Shown: piece by piece, positions 1 through 10,792 of the stretch | Position numbering within the stretch: the first letter of the stretch is position 1 | Layout: each line of letters opens with the position of its first letter | DNA from: Lumnitzera littorea | Lineage: Eukaryota > Streptophyta > Magnoliopsida > Myrtales > Combretaceae | Direction of reading: 5' to 3' | Assembly: GCA_024138015.1 (NCBI GenBank) | Contig: JAMXBB010000008.1 | Location: forward strand, 47,138,934 to 47,202,933 | DNA: 64,000 nucleotides | The notes under the pieces: generated by a model | Told to the model about the DNA's origin: nothing | The model's database searches: none | Seen by the model: only the letters and a program-made list of their open reading frames with translations | Position numbers and translations under genes: made by a program

Positions 1-47
1 AGCGCTAAGTGCCGCACGGGGTCGAGCGACGGAATCCGCCCGTGACA
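1..47 (+). repeat. 3' end of 5' LTR of the chromovirus
   Basis: Identical to 5070-5116, the end of the 3' LTR, and ends in CCGTGACA directly before the primer-binding site. The rest of this LTR is upstream of the window. Confidence 0.93.
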
Positions 48-49
48 AG

Positions 50-62
50 TGGTATCAGAGCC
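50..62 (+). other. Primer-binding site, initiator tRNA-Met type
   Basis: TGGTATCAGAGCC lies two bases after the LTR end. This is the usual plant sequence complementary to the 3' end of initiator tRNA-Met, used to prime minus-strand DNA synthesis. Confidence 0.92.
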
Positions 63-88
63 TGAAAAAGGAATTGCTTGTGGAGAAG

Positions 89-3000
89 ATGTCATCTGGA
101 GGAGACAACAACGCTTCAATGGTCGATGAGTTGGCTGACCATGACGATCGCCGTGTTACCAGGCAAAGGGCTAGGTCTCGGGACTTAATAAACTCTCTCC
201 TTAGTAGGATGGATAAGGTAGAGTTGAGCATTGCTGAGGCCAAGGAACAATTTGATGAGTCTCAAGGCAGTCTTGAGGAAATGGAGGAAGAACTCCGAGG
301 AGAATTGCAAGGAGCACTGAATCGGGCTGTAGAAGAGCTTAGGCAGCATGGAAATGTTATTGGAGAGAAGGGTGATGCTCTCCAAGCTCGAGTTACGGCC
401 TTAGAAACTAAGGAAGAAGCCTATGAAGCTAAGATTGATGCAGTGGTAGTGGCCATGCGTCAAGAGATTGAAGATCTCAAGACTCAATTGGCGGCTTGCC
501 GAATCGCTGTTGCAAATGGAATGACCCTCCAGACTGGCCATAGGGTTGATATTCCAAAACCAGAGCACTTTAGCGGGATGCGGTCTGCTCGAGAAGTAGA
601 TAACTTCTTATGGGGAGTGGAACAATACTTCAATGCTGTGGGAATCTTAGATGATGCTGGAAAGGTACGTACTGCTGCCATGTATCTGAAAGACTCAGCC
701 ATGGTATGGTGGCGCAGGAGGGCTGCTGATATCAACACCTGGGATAGCTTTATACAAGAGTTGAAGGGTCAATTCTCCCCCCAAAATGCTGCTAAGGAAG
801 CAAAGGTGAAATTGCGTCACCTAACCCATAAGGGTGACATAAAGCAATATGTAAAGGAATTTTCAGAATTGATGTTGGAGATCCCAGACCTCAACCAAGA
901 AGATGCTTTGGTGATGTTTGTGGATGGCTTGAAGCCCTGGGCTAAATTAGAGCTGGAGCGAAGGGGAGTGGAAGACATTTCCAAGGCTATAGCAATTGCT
1001 GAAGGCCTAATGGAATTTCGGAAGACTGATCCTAAGACCACAGGGGGAAGATGGAAAGGTGGAGTTGAAAGGGAGAAGAGTGGGAGTTCTTCCAAAGGAA
1101 AAACCAAAGCCGAAGAAAGAGATAACGATCGAGGAAGAACTCGTGAAGGGAGAGATGGGGAAAGATGGAAACCCCGTGAATTGAAATGTTATTTCTGCAA
1201 CGGACCCCATTATGCCAGGGAGTGTCCGAAGAAAGAGAGATTGGCGGCATTAGTAGCAGGTGAAAGCTCGGATGATGGGGATGAGGCCCAGTTAGGGTCA
1301 GTTCGTCTACTCAGTGCTATGAAGTCTCAAGTTAATGAAAGAAAAGGATTGATGTACACCGAAGTATCGGTAGCAGGTAAGAAACTTAATGCCCTTGTAG
1401 ATACAGGAGCATCTCATCTCTTTATTTCCGATATGGCAGCAAAGGAGTTGGGGCTAAAAGTGGAGGAGACCAAAACATGGCTCAAAACAGTTAACTCAAA
1501 AGAAGTTCCCACTATTGGAGTAGCCAAGGGGATAGAGCTCCGTATTGGGGGTTGGCAGGGAAAGGAGACAGTTGAAGTAGTGCCAATGGATGATTTTGAG
1601 TTTGTGATCGGGATGGATTTCTTAGATCGCATTGATGCACTTATCGTACCACGAGCTAACTGCATTTGTGTACTTGATCACAACTCGCAATGCGTAGTAC
1701 CTGTAGTAAGAAAGGTAGGCCAAGCCACCAAATTCCTATCGGCGATGCAATTGGAAAAGGGACTCAAGAAGAATGAAGTCACTTACTTGGCTGCCCTAAA
1801 AGTTAGGGAAGAAACTAGTGGTCAAGGGAGTGTTCCACCTCAAATGGGGGAAATATTGGGAGAATTTAAAGATATAATACCACCAATGTTACCTAAGAAG
1901 TTACCACCAAGAAGGGAGGTAGACCATGTGATAGAATTGGAACCCAGAGCCAGGCCACCCGCCACTGTCCCATATAGGATGTCACCTCCAGAATTAGAAG
2001 AATTGAGGCGACAATTGAAGGAATTACTAGAAGCAGGTTTCATTAGGCCTTCAAAGGCACCTTTTGGAGCTCCCGTACTTTTTCAGAAGAAACAAGATGG
2101 ATCACTCCGAATGTGTATTGATTATCGAGCCTTAAATAAGGTCACGATAAAGAATAAGTATCCCATTCCATTGGTATCAGATCTATTCGACAGGTTGGGA
2201 GAAGCTAGATACTTCTCCAAATTGGATTTACGCTCGGGATATCACCAAGTGAGGATTGCAGAAGGAGATGAACCCAAGACTACTTGTGTTACAAGGTACG
2301 GTGCTTTTGAATTCCTAGTCATGCCGTTTGGCCTTACCAATGCCCCGGCTACTTTCTGTACACTTATGAATCGTGTTTTAGCGCCCTTTCTTGATCAATT
2401 TGTAGTAGTGTACTTGGATGACATTATGATTTATAGTAAGACGTTGGAGGAACATATAGAGCACCTTCGCTCAGTATTCTTAGCTTTGAGGAGGAATGAT
2501 CTGTATGTGAAAATAGAGAAATGTGCCTTTGCACAAGAAGAGGTGACATTCCTTGGTCACATAGTGGGGAGAGGAAAGATTAGAATGGACGAAGGAAAGG
2601 TACGGGCCATCTGGGATTGGAAAGAACCCACCAAGCCTACTGAGCTGAGATCCTTCCTTGGCTTAGTAAATTACTATAGAAGATTCATTAAGGGCTATTC
2701 GAAGATAGCGAGCCCATTGACGGACTTACTAAAAAAAGATACCCCTTGGGTTTGGAGCACGGAGAGACAACAGGCATTCGAGACCTTGAAAATGGCAATC
2801 ACGAAGGAGCCGGTCCTTCTCCTCCCAAACTTTAGCAAACCCTTTGAGGTATGTACTGATGCTAGTGATTTTGCTATTGGAGGGGTTTTAATGCAGGATG
2901 GACACCCTGTAGCATTTGAGAGCCGAAAGTTGAACGACACAGAGAAGCGATATCCAGTGCATGAAAAGGAGATGACGGCGATAGTACACTGTCTTCGGGT

Positions 3001-4693
3001 ATGGAGGCACTACTTATTAGGGAGGAAGTTTGTGGTCAAGACTGACAATATGGCCACCAGCTATTTTCAGACTCAGAAGAAGCTCTCGCCCAAGCAAGCC
3101 CGATGGCAGGTTTTTCTGGCAGAATTTGATTTTGACCTTGAACATAAGTCAGGTAAGACTAATGTTGTGGCGGATGCTTTGAGCCGGAAGGTTGAGTTGG
3201 CAGCCATCAGCAAACCTGAAAGCAACCTCATTGATAGAATCCAAGAGGGGATGGAGAGTGATAAGCAAGCTAAAGCTCTATGGATTCAATGTCAAGAAGG
3301 GAAGACAAGGAGATTTTGGCAAGAGAATGGACTAATATATACAAAGGGACAACGGATTTATGTGCCCCATTCCTCGAATCTGAGAAGGGAGATACTTAAG
3401 GAATGTCATGATTCCAAATGGGCAGGTCATCCAGGAATGCACCGTACCCAAGCATTAGTGGAAGAAAAGTATTTTTGGCCACACATGAGGGAAGATATTG
3501 AAAGCTATGTCCGAACTTGTCTCGTGTGCCAACAAGACAAAGTTGAACACAAGGCAACTCCGGGACTACTAGAGCCTCTTCCCATTCCTGAACGGCCATG
3601 GGAAAGTGTTTCCATGGACTTCATTGTAAGCTTACCCCGATCGGAAGGGTATGGTACAATTATGGTTGTAGTAGACAGGTTTTCAAAATATGCGACTTTT
3701 GTCCCAGCAACAAAGGAGTGCCCAGCGGATGAAGCTGCCTGGTTGTTCTTGAAACATATAGTAAAGTATTGGGGCCTGCCCAGAAACATTGTGAGTGATC
3801 GCGATGGGCGATTTACAGGGAGATTTTGGACAGAGCTGTTCAAACTTCTGGGATCTGAGTTGAACTTTTCAACTAGTTTGCATCCCCAAACGGATGGTCA
3901 GACGGAGCGAGTGAATGCCTTAGTGGAATTATACTTAAGGCATTTTGTAGGGGCTAACCAACATAATTGGACCAAGTTGTTAGATGTGGCACAGTTTTCG
4001 TTTAACCTACAGAAGAATGAGTCCATCGGACAGAGTCCTTTCGAGATTGTCCTGGGAAGGCAACCCTTAACTCCTCATACAGTGGCAATAGGATATACAG
4101 GGTCCAGCCCTCCCGCATATAAATTTGCAAGGGAATGGCAGGAAAATCATGACTTAGCCCGGACATACTTAAACCGAGCTATCATGAGAATGAAGAAGAT
4201 CGCAGACAGGAAGCGAAGGCCGATGGAGTATCAGGTAGGTGACCAAGTGCTTGTTAAGTTACATTTAATACAACGTACGAGGGGACAACTACATAAAGGT
4301 CTGATGAGGCGATACGAGGGTCCATTCCCAATTGTGAAACGAGTGGGGCAAGTATCTTACAAATTAGAACTTCCACCTAAACTGAAATTCCACCCGGTTT
4401 TCCACGTGAGCATGCTAAAACCATTCCACAAAGATGAAGAAGACCCTAGTAGAGCCATATCACAAAGGGCCCCAATAGGAGTACGGGATTCATTTGATAA
4501 GGAAGTGGAAGGGATCATAGCTGATAGACATGTGAAGAGACGCGGACAAACTCCCAGACATGAGTATATGGTAATGTGGAAGGGAAGACCAGAGAGTGAG
4601 GCCAGTTGGGAACCAGCCGAAGCACTGTGGCAATTTAAAGACAAGATTCGACGGTTCCACGATGAAGGAGCGACGAGGGCGTCGCCGGATTGA
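89..4693 (+). CDS. Gag-Pol polyprotein of Ty3/gypsy chromovirus
   Basis: One frame of about 1534 residues without stops or frameshifts, encoding all proteins for retrotransposition. The first ATG is at 89 (MSSGGD...); the frame is open a little upstream but only with non-ATG codons. Order: charged coiled-coil-like N-terminus (residues about 20-135), retrotransposon gag domain (about 155-310), CCHC zinc knuckle CYFCNGPHYAREC (about 367), aspartic protease with DTGA (about 438), reverse transcriptase with YLDD (about 775), RNase H with TDAS (about 924), HHCC zinc-binding domain of integrase (about 1107-1150), integrase core with D in MDFIV, D in SDRDG and E in GQTERV (about 1176, 1236, 1272), and a chromodomain (about 1470-1525, YMVMWKGRPESEASWEP). 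All catalytic residues I looked for are present. Chromodomains of this group are known to steer integration towards heterochromatin. The element is probably still competent, but this is inference from sequence only. Confidence 0.96.
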   Translation: MSSGGDNNASMVDELADHDDRRVTRQRARSRDLINSLLSRMDKVELSIAEAKEQFDESQGSLEEMEEELRGELQGALNRAVEELRQHGNVIGEKGDALQARVTALETKEEAYEAKIDAVVVAMRQEIEDLKTQLAACRIAVANGMTLQTGHRVDIPKPEHFSGMRSAREVDNFLWGVEQYFNAVGILDDAGKVRTAAMYLKDSAMVWWRRRAADINTWDSFIQELKGQFSPQNAAKEAKVKLRHLTHKGDIKQYVKEFSELMLEIPDLNQEDALVMFVDGLKPWAKLELERRGVEDISKAIAIAEGLMEFRKTDPKTTGGRWKGGVEREKSGSSSKGKTKAEERDNDRGRTREGRDGERWKPRELKCYFCNGPHYARECPKKERLAALVAGESSDDGDEAQLGSVRLLSAMKSQVNERKGLMYTEVSVAGKKLNALVDTGASHLFISDMAAKELGLKVEETKTWLKTVNSKEVPTIGVAKGIELRIGGWQGKETVEVVPMDDFEFVIGMDFLDRIDALIVPRANCICVLDHNSQCVVPVVRKVGQATKFLSAMQLEKGLKKNEVTYLAALKVREETSGQGSVPPQMGEILGEFKDIIPPMLPKKLPPRREVDHVIELEPRARPPATVPYRMSPPELEELRRQLKELLEAGFIRPSKAPFGAPVLFQKKQDGSLRMCIDYRALNKVTIKNKYPIPLVSDLFDRLGEARYFSKLDLRSGYHQVRIAEGDEPKTTCVTRYGAFEFLVMPFGLTNAPATFCTLMNRVLAPFLDQFVVVYLDDIMIYSKTLEEHIEHLRSVFLALRRNDLYVKIEKCAFAQEEVTFLGHIVGRGKIRMDEGKVRAIWDWKEPTKPTELRSFLGLVNYYRRFIKGYSKIASPLTDLLKKDTPWVWSTERQQAFETLKMAITKEPVLLLPNFSKPFEVCTDASDFAIGGVLMQDGHPVAFESRKLNDTEKRYPVHEKEMTAIVHCLRVWRHYLLGRKFVVKTDNMATSYFQTQKKLSPKQARWQVFLAEFDFDLEHKSGKTNVVADALSRKVELAAISKPESNLIDRIQEGMESDKQAKALWIQCQEGKTRRFWQENGLIYTKGQRIYVPHSSNLRREILKECHDSKWAGHPGMHRTQALVEEKYFWPHMREDIESYVRTCLVCQQDKVEHKATPGLLEPLPIPERPWESVSMDFIVSLPRSEGYGTIMVVVDRFSKYATFVPATKECPADEAAWLFLKHIVKYWGLPRNIVSDRDGRFTGRFWTELFKLLGSELNFSTSLHPQTDGQTERVNALVELYLRHFVGANQHNWTKLLDVAQFSFNLQKNESIGQSPFEIVLGRQPLTPHTVAIGYTGSSPPAYKFAREWQENHDLARTYLNRAIMRMKKIADRKRRPMEYQVGDQVLVKLHLIQRTRGQLHKGLMRRYEGPFPIVKRVGQVSYKLELPPKLKFHPVFHVSMLKPFHKDEEDPSRAISQRAPIGVRDSFDKEVEGIIADRHVKRRGQTPRHEYMVMWKGRPESEASWEPAEALWQFKDKIRRFHDEGATRASPD

Positions 4694-4695
4694 AT

Positions 4696-4704
4696 GGGGG
4701 AGAA
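4696..4704 (+). other. Polypurine tract of the chromovirus
   Basis: GGGGGAGAA sits between the gag-pol stop codon and the TG that opens the 3' LTR, the expected site for plus-strand priming. Confidence 0.85.
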
Positions 4705-5116
4705 TGTTACGGACCTCTCGAAGTGGGCCATACTTAGGAGGTTCCTAAGGCCCAAAGACGAAAGCCCAAGCCCACTAAAAGCTTCTAGATGATGAAATGT
4801 TCTAGAAGGTTCTGGAGAAGACTAGAATATTGTAGTTGGTAAAGGTAGGTGAATGTGGTAGTTGGGAATCAATTGTAACCATTAGATCGAATTGATCCTG
4901 ACCATTAGATTGTAAAGGCTTTCTGTATATATAGGGGTATTCCCCTCAGATGTAGAACACAAGTTATTTGAGTGAATACAGTATACTATCAGAGTTTCTC
5001 TCTCTACTTTCTCTCTCTAACATTGTGAGCGTATTACAGGCTGACTTAGCCTTCCTTAGTGAGGTCAGGAGCGCTAAGTGCCGCACGGGGTCGAGCGACG
5101 GAATCCGCCCGTGACA
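4705..5116 (+). repeat. 3' LTR of the chromovirus (412 bp)
   Basis: Begins TGTTACGG directly after the purine tract and ends CCGTGACA, giving the usual TG...CA termini. It contains a TATA-like promoter near 4926 and a CT-rich leader afterwards. Confidence 0.93.
4926..4934 (+). promoter_or_regulatory. TATA-like box in the LTR
   Basis: TATATATAG lies about 220 bases into the LTR, where a retrotransposon U3 promoter is expected. In the 5' LTR, outside the window, the same site would drive the element's transcript. Confidence 0.6.
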
Positions 5117-6378
5117 CGTAGCTGGTTTAGAAAAAGTTACTTTATTTATTAGGTCAAACATAGTTCATTTATAAGTCAAGCTCAAAGCATACCGAGCTTA
5201 AGTTGTTCCTGAGTGGCTAATCTTGCTTGTAGCCCTATAAAATACTTTTAATTATTTATATTTGAAATATCTACCACAATAGTATGTTGGGAAAATTTTG
5301 ATTTAAGGAATTAGTATTATCTCATAAACTAATATCTTAGAAATAAAATGTTATTGTACATTTCACTTAAGGAAAAAATTACTCTAAATAGGCATGCCAT
5401 ATGCATTCTTACAAGAGGAATTCCTTATATAAATCATGTGAATCAATAAAACAAATCATGTAATATTACCAAGGCCTTTTAAGCTTAGATATTGATATTT
5501 TAATAGGATGAATCAAGTTCAAATCCCCCTTTCTTATTGTAATTGTTAAAAAAATCATGTCACATTAAAACAAACAAAATGGATTCATAAAAAGAAATAA
5601 TAAAAATCGTAAGGAGTAAAAGTGTATTTCAATCTATTAAAAGAGAATATTCTTTTATAAAATAAGAAACTATTTAAAAGTGAAATTGTACCAAAATACT
5701 TCTTGAAATAAGACTTCCATAAATCTTATTGCAACTCTTTCTCTCATCCATACAATTCACAATAATAAGAAACCTTTTTAGTACGATAGGAGGGGAGAAA
5801 AAGCCAAAGGTTTTGCAAATAAGTATCTAAACCCTAATCCTTTCCATAAATTATAAAAATTTAGAAATCTAATTTGTAGTAATTGCAAATTACAAATTAA
5901 AAAAAAGAAAAGAAAAGAAAACAACAATATAAGAATGGGAACTTTGTTAAAGGTGTTGCAAATGATAATTTAAGGTTAACTTAAGTAGAAAAATAGAGCA
6001 ATATATTATGAAACCCATAGAATAAACAGAGTATTAACAAAATCTTAAAACAAGGGTTCAATACATGTTTATTGCTCTTTAAAAAAAATTACATAAATAT
6101 GAATTAGATGAAAAAAATTACCAAAATACTAAGACTAAATTATATATCTAAATGTGACATCCAATTTAACAAAGAACTCACATCTTTAAGATATGATTTC
6201 ATGTTTTATCTACCATACCTATATTGCATCTTATAGATGCAAGATAGACAAGTACAATGAAATCACATCTTGAAGATACAACACTAGTGTAAATACATTA
6301 GTACTAATATCATATCTTTAAGATGCAACATAGGCATAGAATTTTGATGATATTTTTTTACCTAATTTGTATTTATGT
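5117..6378. other. AT-rich intergenic DNA
   Basis: No coding sequence recognised. It contains an imperfect inverted repeat near 6182-6277 and ends with TATGT (6374-6378), the left target duplication of the next element. Confidence 0.6.
6182..6277. repeat. Imperfect inverted repeat with nested hairpin
   Basis: Arms at 6182-6202 and 6257-6277 are inverted copies over 21 bases with two differences. A perfect GCATCT/AGATGC hairpin lies between them at 6226-6240. It could be a very small MITE or a chance fold-back in AT-rich DNA. Confidence 0.45.
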
Positions 6379-8341
6379 TGTAAAACCCAAAGTCAAATAA
6401 ATAAATAAAAAGGAATTAAAGAAAATAGAAAGAATTTACAAAATTGTATGCTTGGTATGAAATGTAAATGGTAGTAAGTAGTAGAGGTAAAGTTGTCAAA
6501 AGGGAAAAGATTAAACCCCCTCCTTTCCTACTACGTTTAGTTTTAACTTGACTACCCCCTGGTTCCTTTGGTAAGTTTCTTTCTTCTTACAATAGAAGAC
6601 TTACAAGAAACACCTCAAGATTAACCTAAATTCGGATTTAGAGAAAGACTGTGTAATTTAAGTGAAGTAAACACCAAATTAGGCATGGGGACAATGTATT
6701 TAGGTAAGTTCTTATACCTTTAGTGAAGGAAATTCGTTTTTCTTTAAGTTTTGGTGAATGAAACATAGGTAATCTCGTTTTCACAGAAGTAGAGGGTGAG
6801 AAATTACAAATTTGAGGGTTCTTGTATCATGAGATACTAAGTAAGTCACTTTAAACCCCTCTAGTTTATTAAAGTTTGGTTCTTGTTTTATATTGTGGAG
6901 TTTAAGGGTTGGTTGTGATTTTGGGGATTCGATTGTTGTGTATAGTTTGGAAGGTGTTGTGTGAGCATTTAGAGATGAGCTTAGGAGTAGGAAAAAACCG
7001 GGGAAGTGAAGTTTGATGTTTAGTTTCAAGGTTAGGTTTGAGTAGGGGAGGATTTGTGAAATGCAATTTGTAAATTGTAGTTAGCAGTTGAACGCCATGC
7101 TTACCAGTGTCTAAAAGCTAAGGATCTATAACTCATGAACGTGAGTTGTTGCATGGTATCCAGATGCTCGATCCTCTAGCATCTAGACGCTATGTCTGCT
7201 ATAGCATGTAGTAAGTTTCCTTTTCCTTCTTTGGTGCTTTTTCAACCTTCTTTTTTGTTCTTAAACCTTCCTAACACGTTTTTAAATAATTTTTCTAAAT
7301 CAAAACAACAATCAAACTTCATTTTTCTAAGGAACAAATTGAGACCTCTTGTAGAGACTTGTGGCCTAATTATAGGGTTAGGATGTAAGGAATGAGTAGT
7401 CACTTTTATGATTGAGTTTAGGGGCTAAGTTACTTATTTGTGTGATGTACTAGGTTATAGAACACCGAGATACTTATTGAACACTACTATAGAGTTAGGC
7501 ATGGGACACTTGCTTATGTGTTTGTGCTTGTTAGGTTAGCAGTAAATTGACTTAATACATATATCTAGCCTAATTATCAATCATGCTACTTGTGCTTAGC
7601 TTTTATCACTCACTGGTAAGGTCTAGTGGTGTTGATGAGGCACTTGGTGATCTTTGTGCGACGTTATCCCTAGTAGAGTTCCTTAGTGAAAGGACCTAAG
7701 TAGATTTAGATTGGTTATCGGTTTTTTGAATACTTAGTTGCTTATGTAAGGGTCATAAGTTACCTTAAGTCTTAGGATGCCAAGACTGTGTTAGTTGTTG
7801 GCTAGATTTTTGAATATTTAAACTGGTTGCTTATTCATTCATTATTACTACTTGTATGCATGTGAAAGGTGACTACTCAATCATGTGCATGTGCTTTTGA
7901 TATTCTATAATAGGTTTTGGCTCATTTCATCTTTAATTTTTCAAGTGTAGATGCTTAGTGAACAATTTCAAAATTTATTAGCTTTGGTTAAGGACATTGA
8001 GGTTACTAGGTTAGGGAGTGGCGATTAGATTCTTTATTATGAGCTTAGAATTTGAATTAGAATAGTTAGATTTCATTATATGAACTATCTATCTATCTAT
8101 ATATATATAGAAAATTGTAAATTTATTTTGTAGTTTTGTTGGTTTTATTTAAAGTCTTAGATTTTATTGAAATAATTAGAGGAGATCACTATAGTTATTT
8201 GAGGAACTAAAATTTTATGAAACCATTTGAAGGTTAAAATGTGTTTGTTTGAAGATTTTAGTTAAAGGTTTAAGCCTAATGTGTTAGTAGAGGCTAAGGA
8301 CAAGTGGCGGGCTATAACGTTCCAGATTCTAAGGCTTTACA
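6379..8341 (+). repeat. Left (5') LTR of the LARD-like element
   Basis: 1963 bp, TGTAAAACCC...GGCTTTACA. It aligns along its length with 10793-13141 apart from the MITE there. Confidence 0.85.
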
Positions 8342-10792
8342 GTTTTGGTGATATCAAAACTTAGTTTAAAGGATCCTTAAAGTATTAGCTGTTGAATCTT
8401 TAGGATGATGAGATATGAGGAGCATAGATAGTCAAAGGTTTATACTTTAAATCTAAGAGAGTAGTTCTTACTGAGGGTTTGGGGTAAGTTACCTTAATCT
8501 CACCTAAAAACCTTTTTCCTCACTATTATATTACTATTTGTTGTTAGTTAATATTTATACTTTCCTATTTTAATGGTCATCTTATCTCATATTGCTTTTA
8601 CCTTGTTTTTTACTTGATATCCTTTCATGTTTACTCATTATATGTGATATCTTTTGTATATACATGTATACATATTTTCAGTATTAGTCTCTCTTTACTC
8701 TTTTTCTTAAGTTTTATTATCCATTTATAGCTTACCTAGATGTATGGTGGAAGAAAGGTTGAATTGGTGCGGTAAAGATGAAGCTAAAGTTAGAATTGGT
8801 GAAGCTAATCTCCTTGATATGCTCAGTAATGTAACATAAGTAATATAGTTAATAAGGAATGGGATATAAATTACTTAATTTATAATAAGGATAAGGAAAC
8901 AATTTAGCGATATGGTAGTCATATGTAATTATATGCATATTCATAACCAAGACTTAACAATACTATATGTGATAATGTAAATCTATGAATAATAGGAAAG
9001 TAACATAAAACTTTAACACTTAAAGAGAGAGTTAAAAATCCATAGCATTAAATAAGAAGAAATAACCAACTAATGAATTCAAAAGAGTAAACTTAAGTAA
9101 TAGATCATAACGTCTTTGAGGACAAACAAGAAATCTTATGAAAATGTATGATATAATAGAAACTAAAGAACTAAATGCTAATGTCAATGCCAAGGCAAAA
9201 TAGGAACCTACTTCACTAAATTACCTATAGTGGGTATTGATGCACCAATCAATAAAAGTTACCGATTCAAAAACTAATAATTAATAATAGTGCCAAATTG
9301 AGTAAAGATTAAAAACATCAATTGGATTTCTAGTATACATTGGCACTTATACACATGAAATGGAGTTATTGAGTCCTCCTTTCATGGTGAGTTAGGGTCA
9401 TGTCTAGTATGTTGATGTGCTATGTTAAGTCATACCATGTGAGTCTAGTCGAGTTATTGATCTCATCTCTTCGTGTCATTTGTATTACTTGTTAACCTCA
9501 TATTTATGTGTATCTATACTAAAATGTATAATATGGAAAATTCTTCAATACTAAAGAACCAAAGTGAGAAAATACATAGAGTGGTAACTAATGAATTATA
9601 GACTAGAACAAAAATAATAAAGTATCCTAATAATAAATAACAAACAAATTAACAGTATATAGTAAGTCTCAAAAAGAGTAAATTATAAATAACTATAATA
9701 TGGATTGTTATAGTAGTAATAATAAGGAATGATAACTAAAGAGATTACAAGGAATAACAAGATGCACAAAATTCAACAAACCTACTAGAACTTAACATAA
9801 TGAAGTAAAAAGTGAGATTAATCTTAAAGGACTCAAAAGTGTTGATAGTAGATGAATCGACTACATTAAGATCTATAAAGGAAATAATTACTTAATATCG
9901 CTTAATCAATCGAGAAAGAATAATAATAATATTAATAGTGATAGTAAGACTTCCTTTACAATCTAATAATGAGCTAGGAGTAAGTGAAGGAAATGAGTGG
10001 TCGCTGAGTGAGGTGAACTATTAAGATTGAATGTTAAAAGTCGAGCAAATTTGAGAAGTGAGCACTCTTGCCTTGGAATCATAAAGTTGCTCAATGAATT
10101 GTAATGACTAAAAAGGTAGTGTGACATGCTGATGAATCATGCCACAAGGCTAGAGACTAGTATTGGGATGTTATATAATAAGAGTATGCTATTGTGAAGT
10201 TAAGGTAATGGAGGCTTGACTTATTGATGTTAAGAATATTGGGATTGTTAAGGTGAGATGTTGTAAGGTTAAACCCTGAGATAGAAGGAAGAGAAGGGAG
10301 TAAACAAAGGAGCAATAGAAAAGAAAGTAATTAAAAGTCTTGAAAATTACAAATGGAATTTATATAAGAAATAAGAGAATCAGGATGTAAATATGACAGT
10401 AGTAGTTATAAGCCAACAAATTAAGTAGGTAAGGGAGTATTATGAGTCAAATGAAAGAAGCCTCGAGTGAAGTTGAAGGTACATGAATAATTTGGTAGAT
10501 AGTGTTAGAATTGAATTTGGCAATGAGAAAAGAAGTTTTAGTAACTAGGTTAATAACTTAATAAAGGAAGGTAAACGAGAATGCTTAACTCAAAGAAGAT
10601 GAAGAGAGGGTAATGACTAGGGCTACAATTGAACTTGATAAAGAAGTAAAGAAAAGTCGACTTTATAAGAGTATAAAAGACAATGATTAAATAGGAGCTA
10701 GAAGGAAAAGACACAAGGAAGGAGTACTCGAAGTTGTTTCAGAATCCATGCATGAACTTTCAAGGATGAAAGTTTGCTGAGGGTAGAAAAGC
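8342..10792 (+). other. Internal non-coding region of the LARD-like element
   Basis: It opens with TGGTGATATCAAAAC at about 8346-8360, which resembles a tRNA-Met primer-binding site with a two-base insertion. It closes with the purine-rich GAGGGTAGAAAAG. Nothing coding was recognised on either strand. Confidence 0.6.

Larger units (their letters stand above)
1..5116 (+). mobile_element. Ty3/gypsy chromovirus, 5' LTR truncated by window
   Basis: An almost complete LTR retrotransposon. It comprises the last 47 bases of the 5' LTR, a tRNA-Met primer-binding site, one long gag-pol frame, a purine tract and a full 3' LTR of 412 bp. The 47 bases of 5' LTR visible here match the corresponding end of the 3' LTR at every position, which points to a recent insertion. 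The 3' flank begins CGTAG, the candidate target duplication, but its partner lies outside the window. The C-terminal chromodomain places it among chromoviruses; I do not assign a clade. Confidence 0.95.

Noticed and set aside
74..88. Upstream extension of the chromovirus gag-pol frame
   Set aside because: The codon at 74 is TTG; the first ATG in frame is at 89, so I used that start.
3396..3843. Minus-strand frames inside the chromovirus
   Set aside because: They are antisense shadows of the integrase coding sequence.
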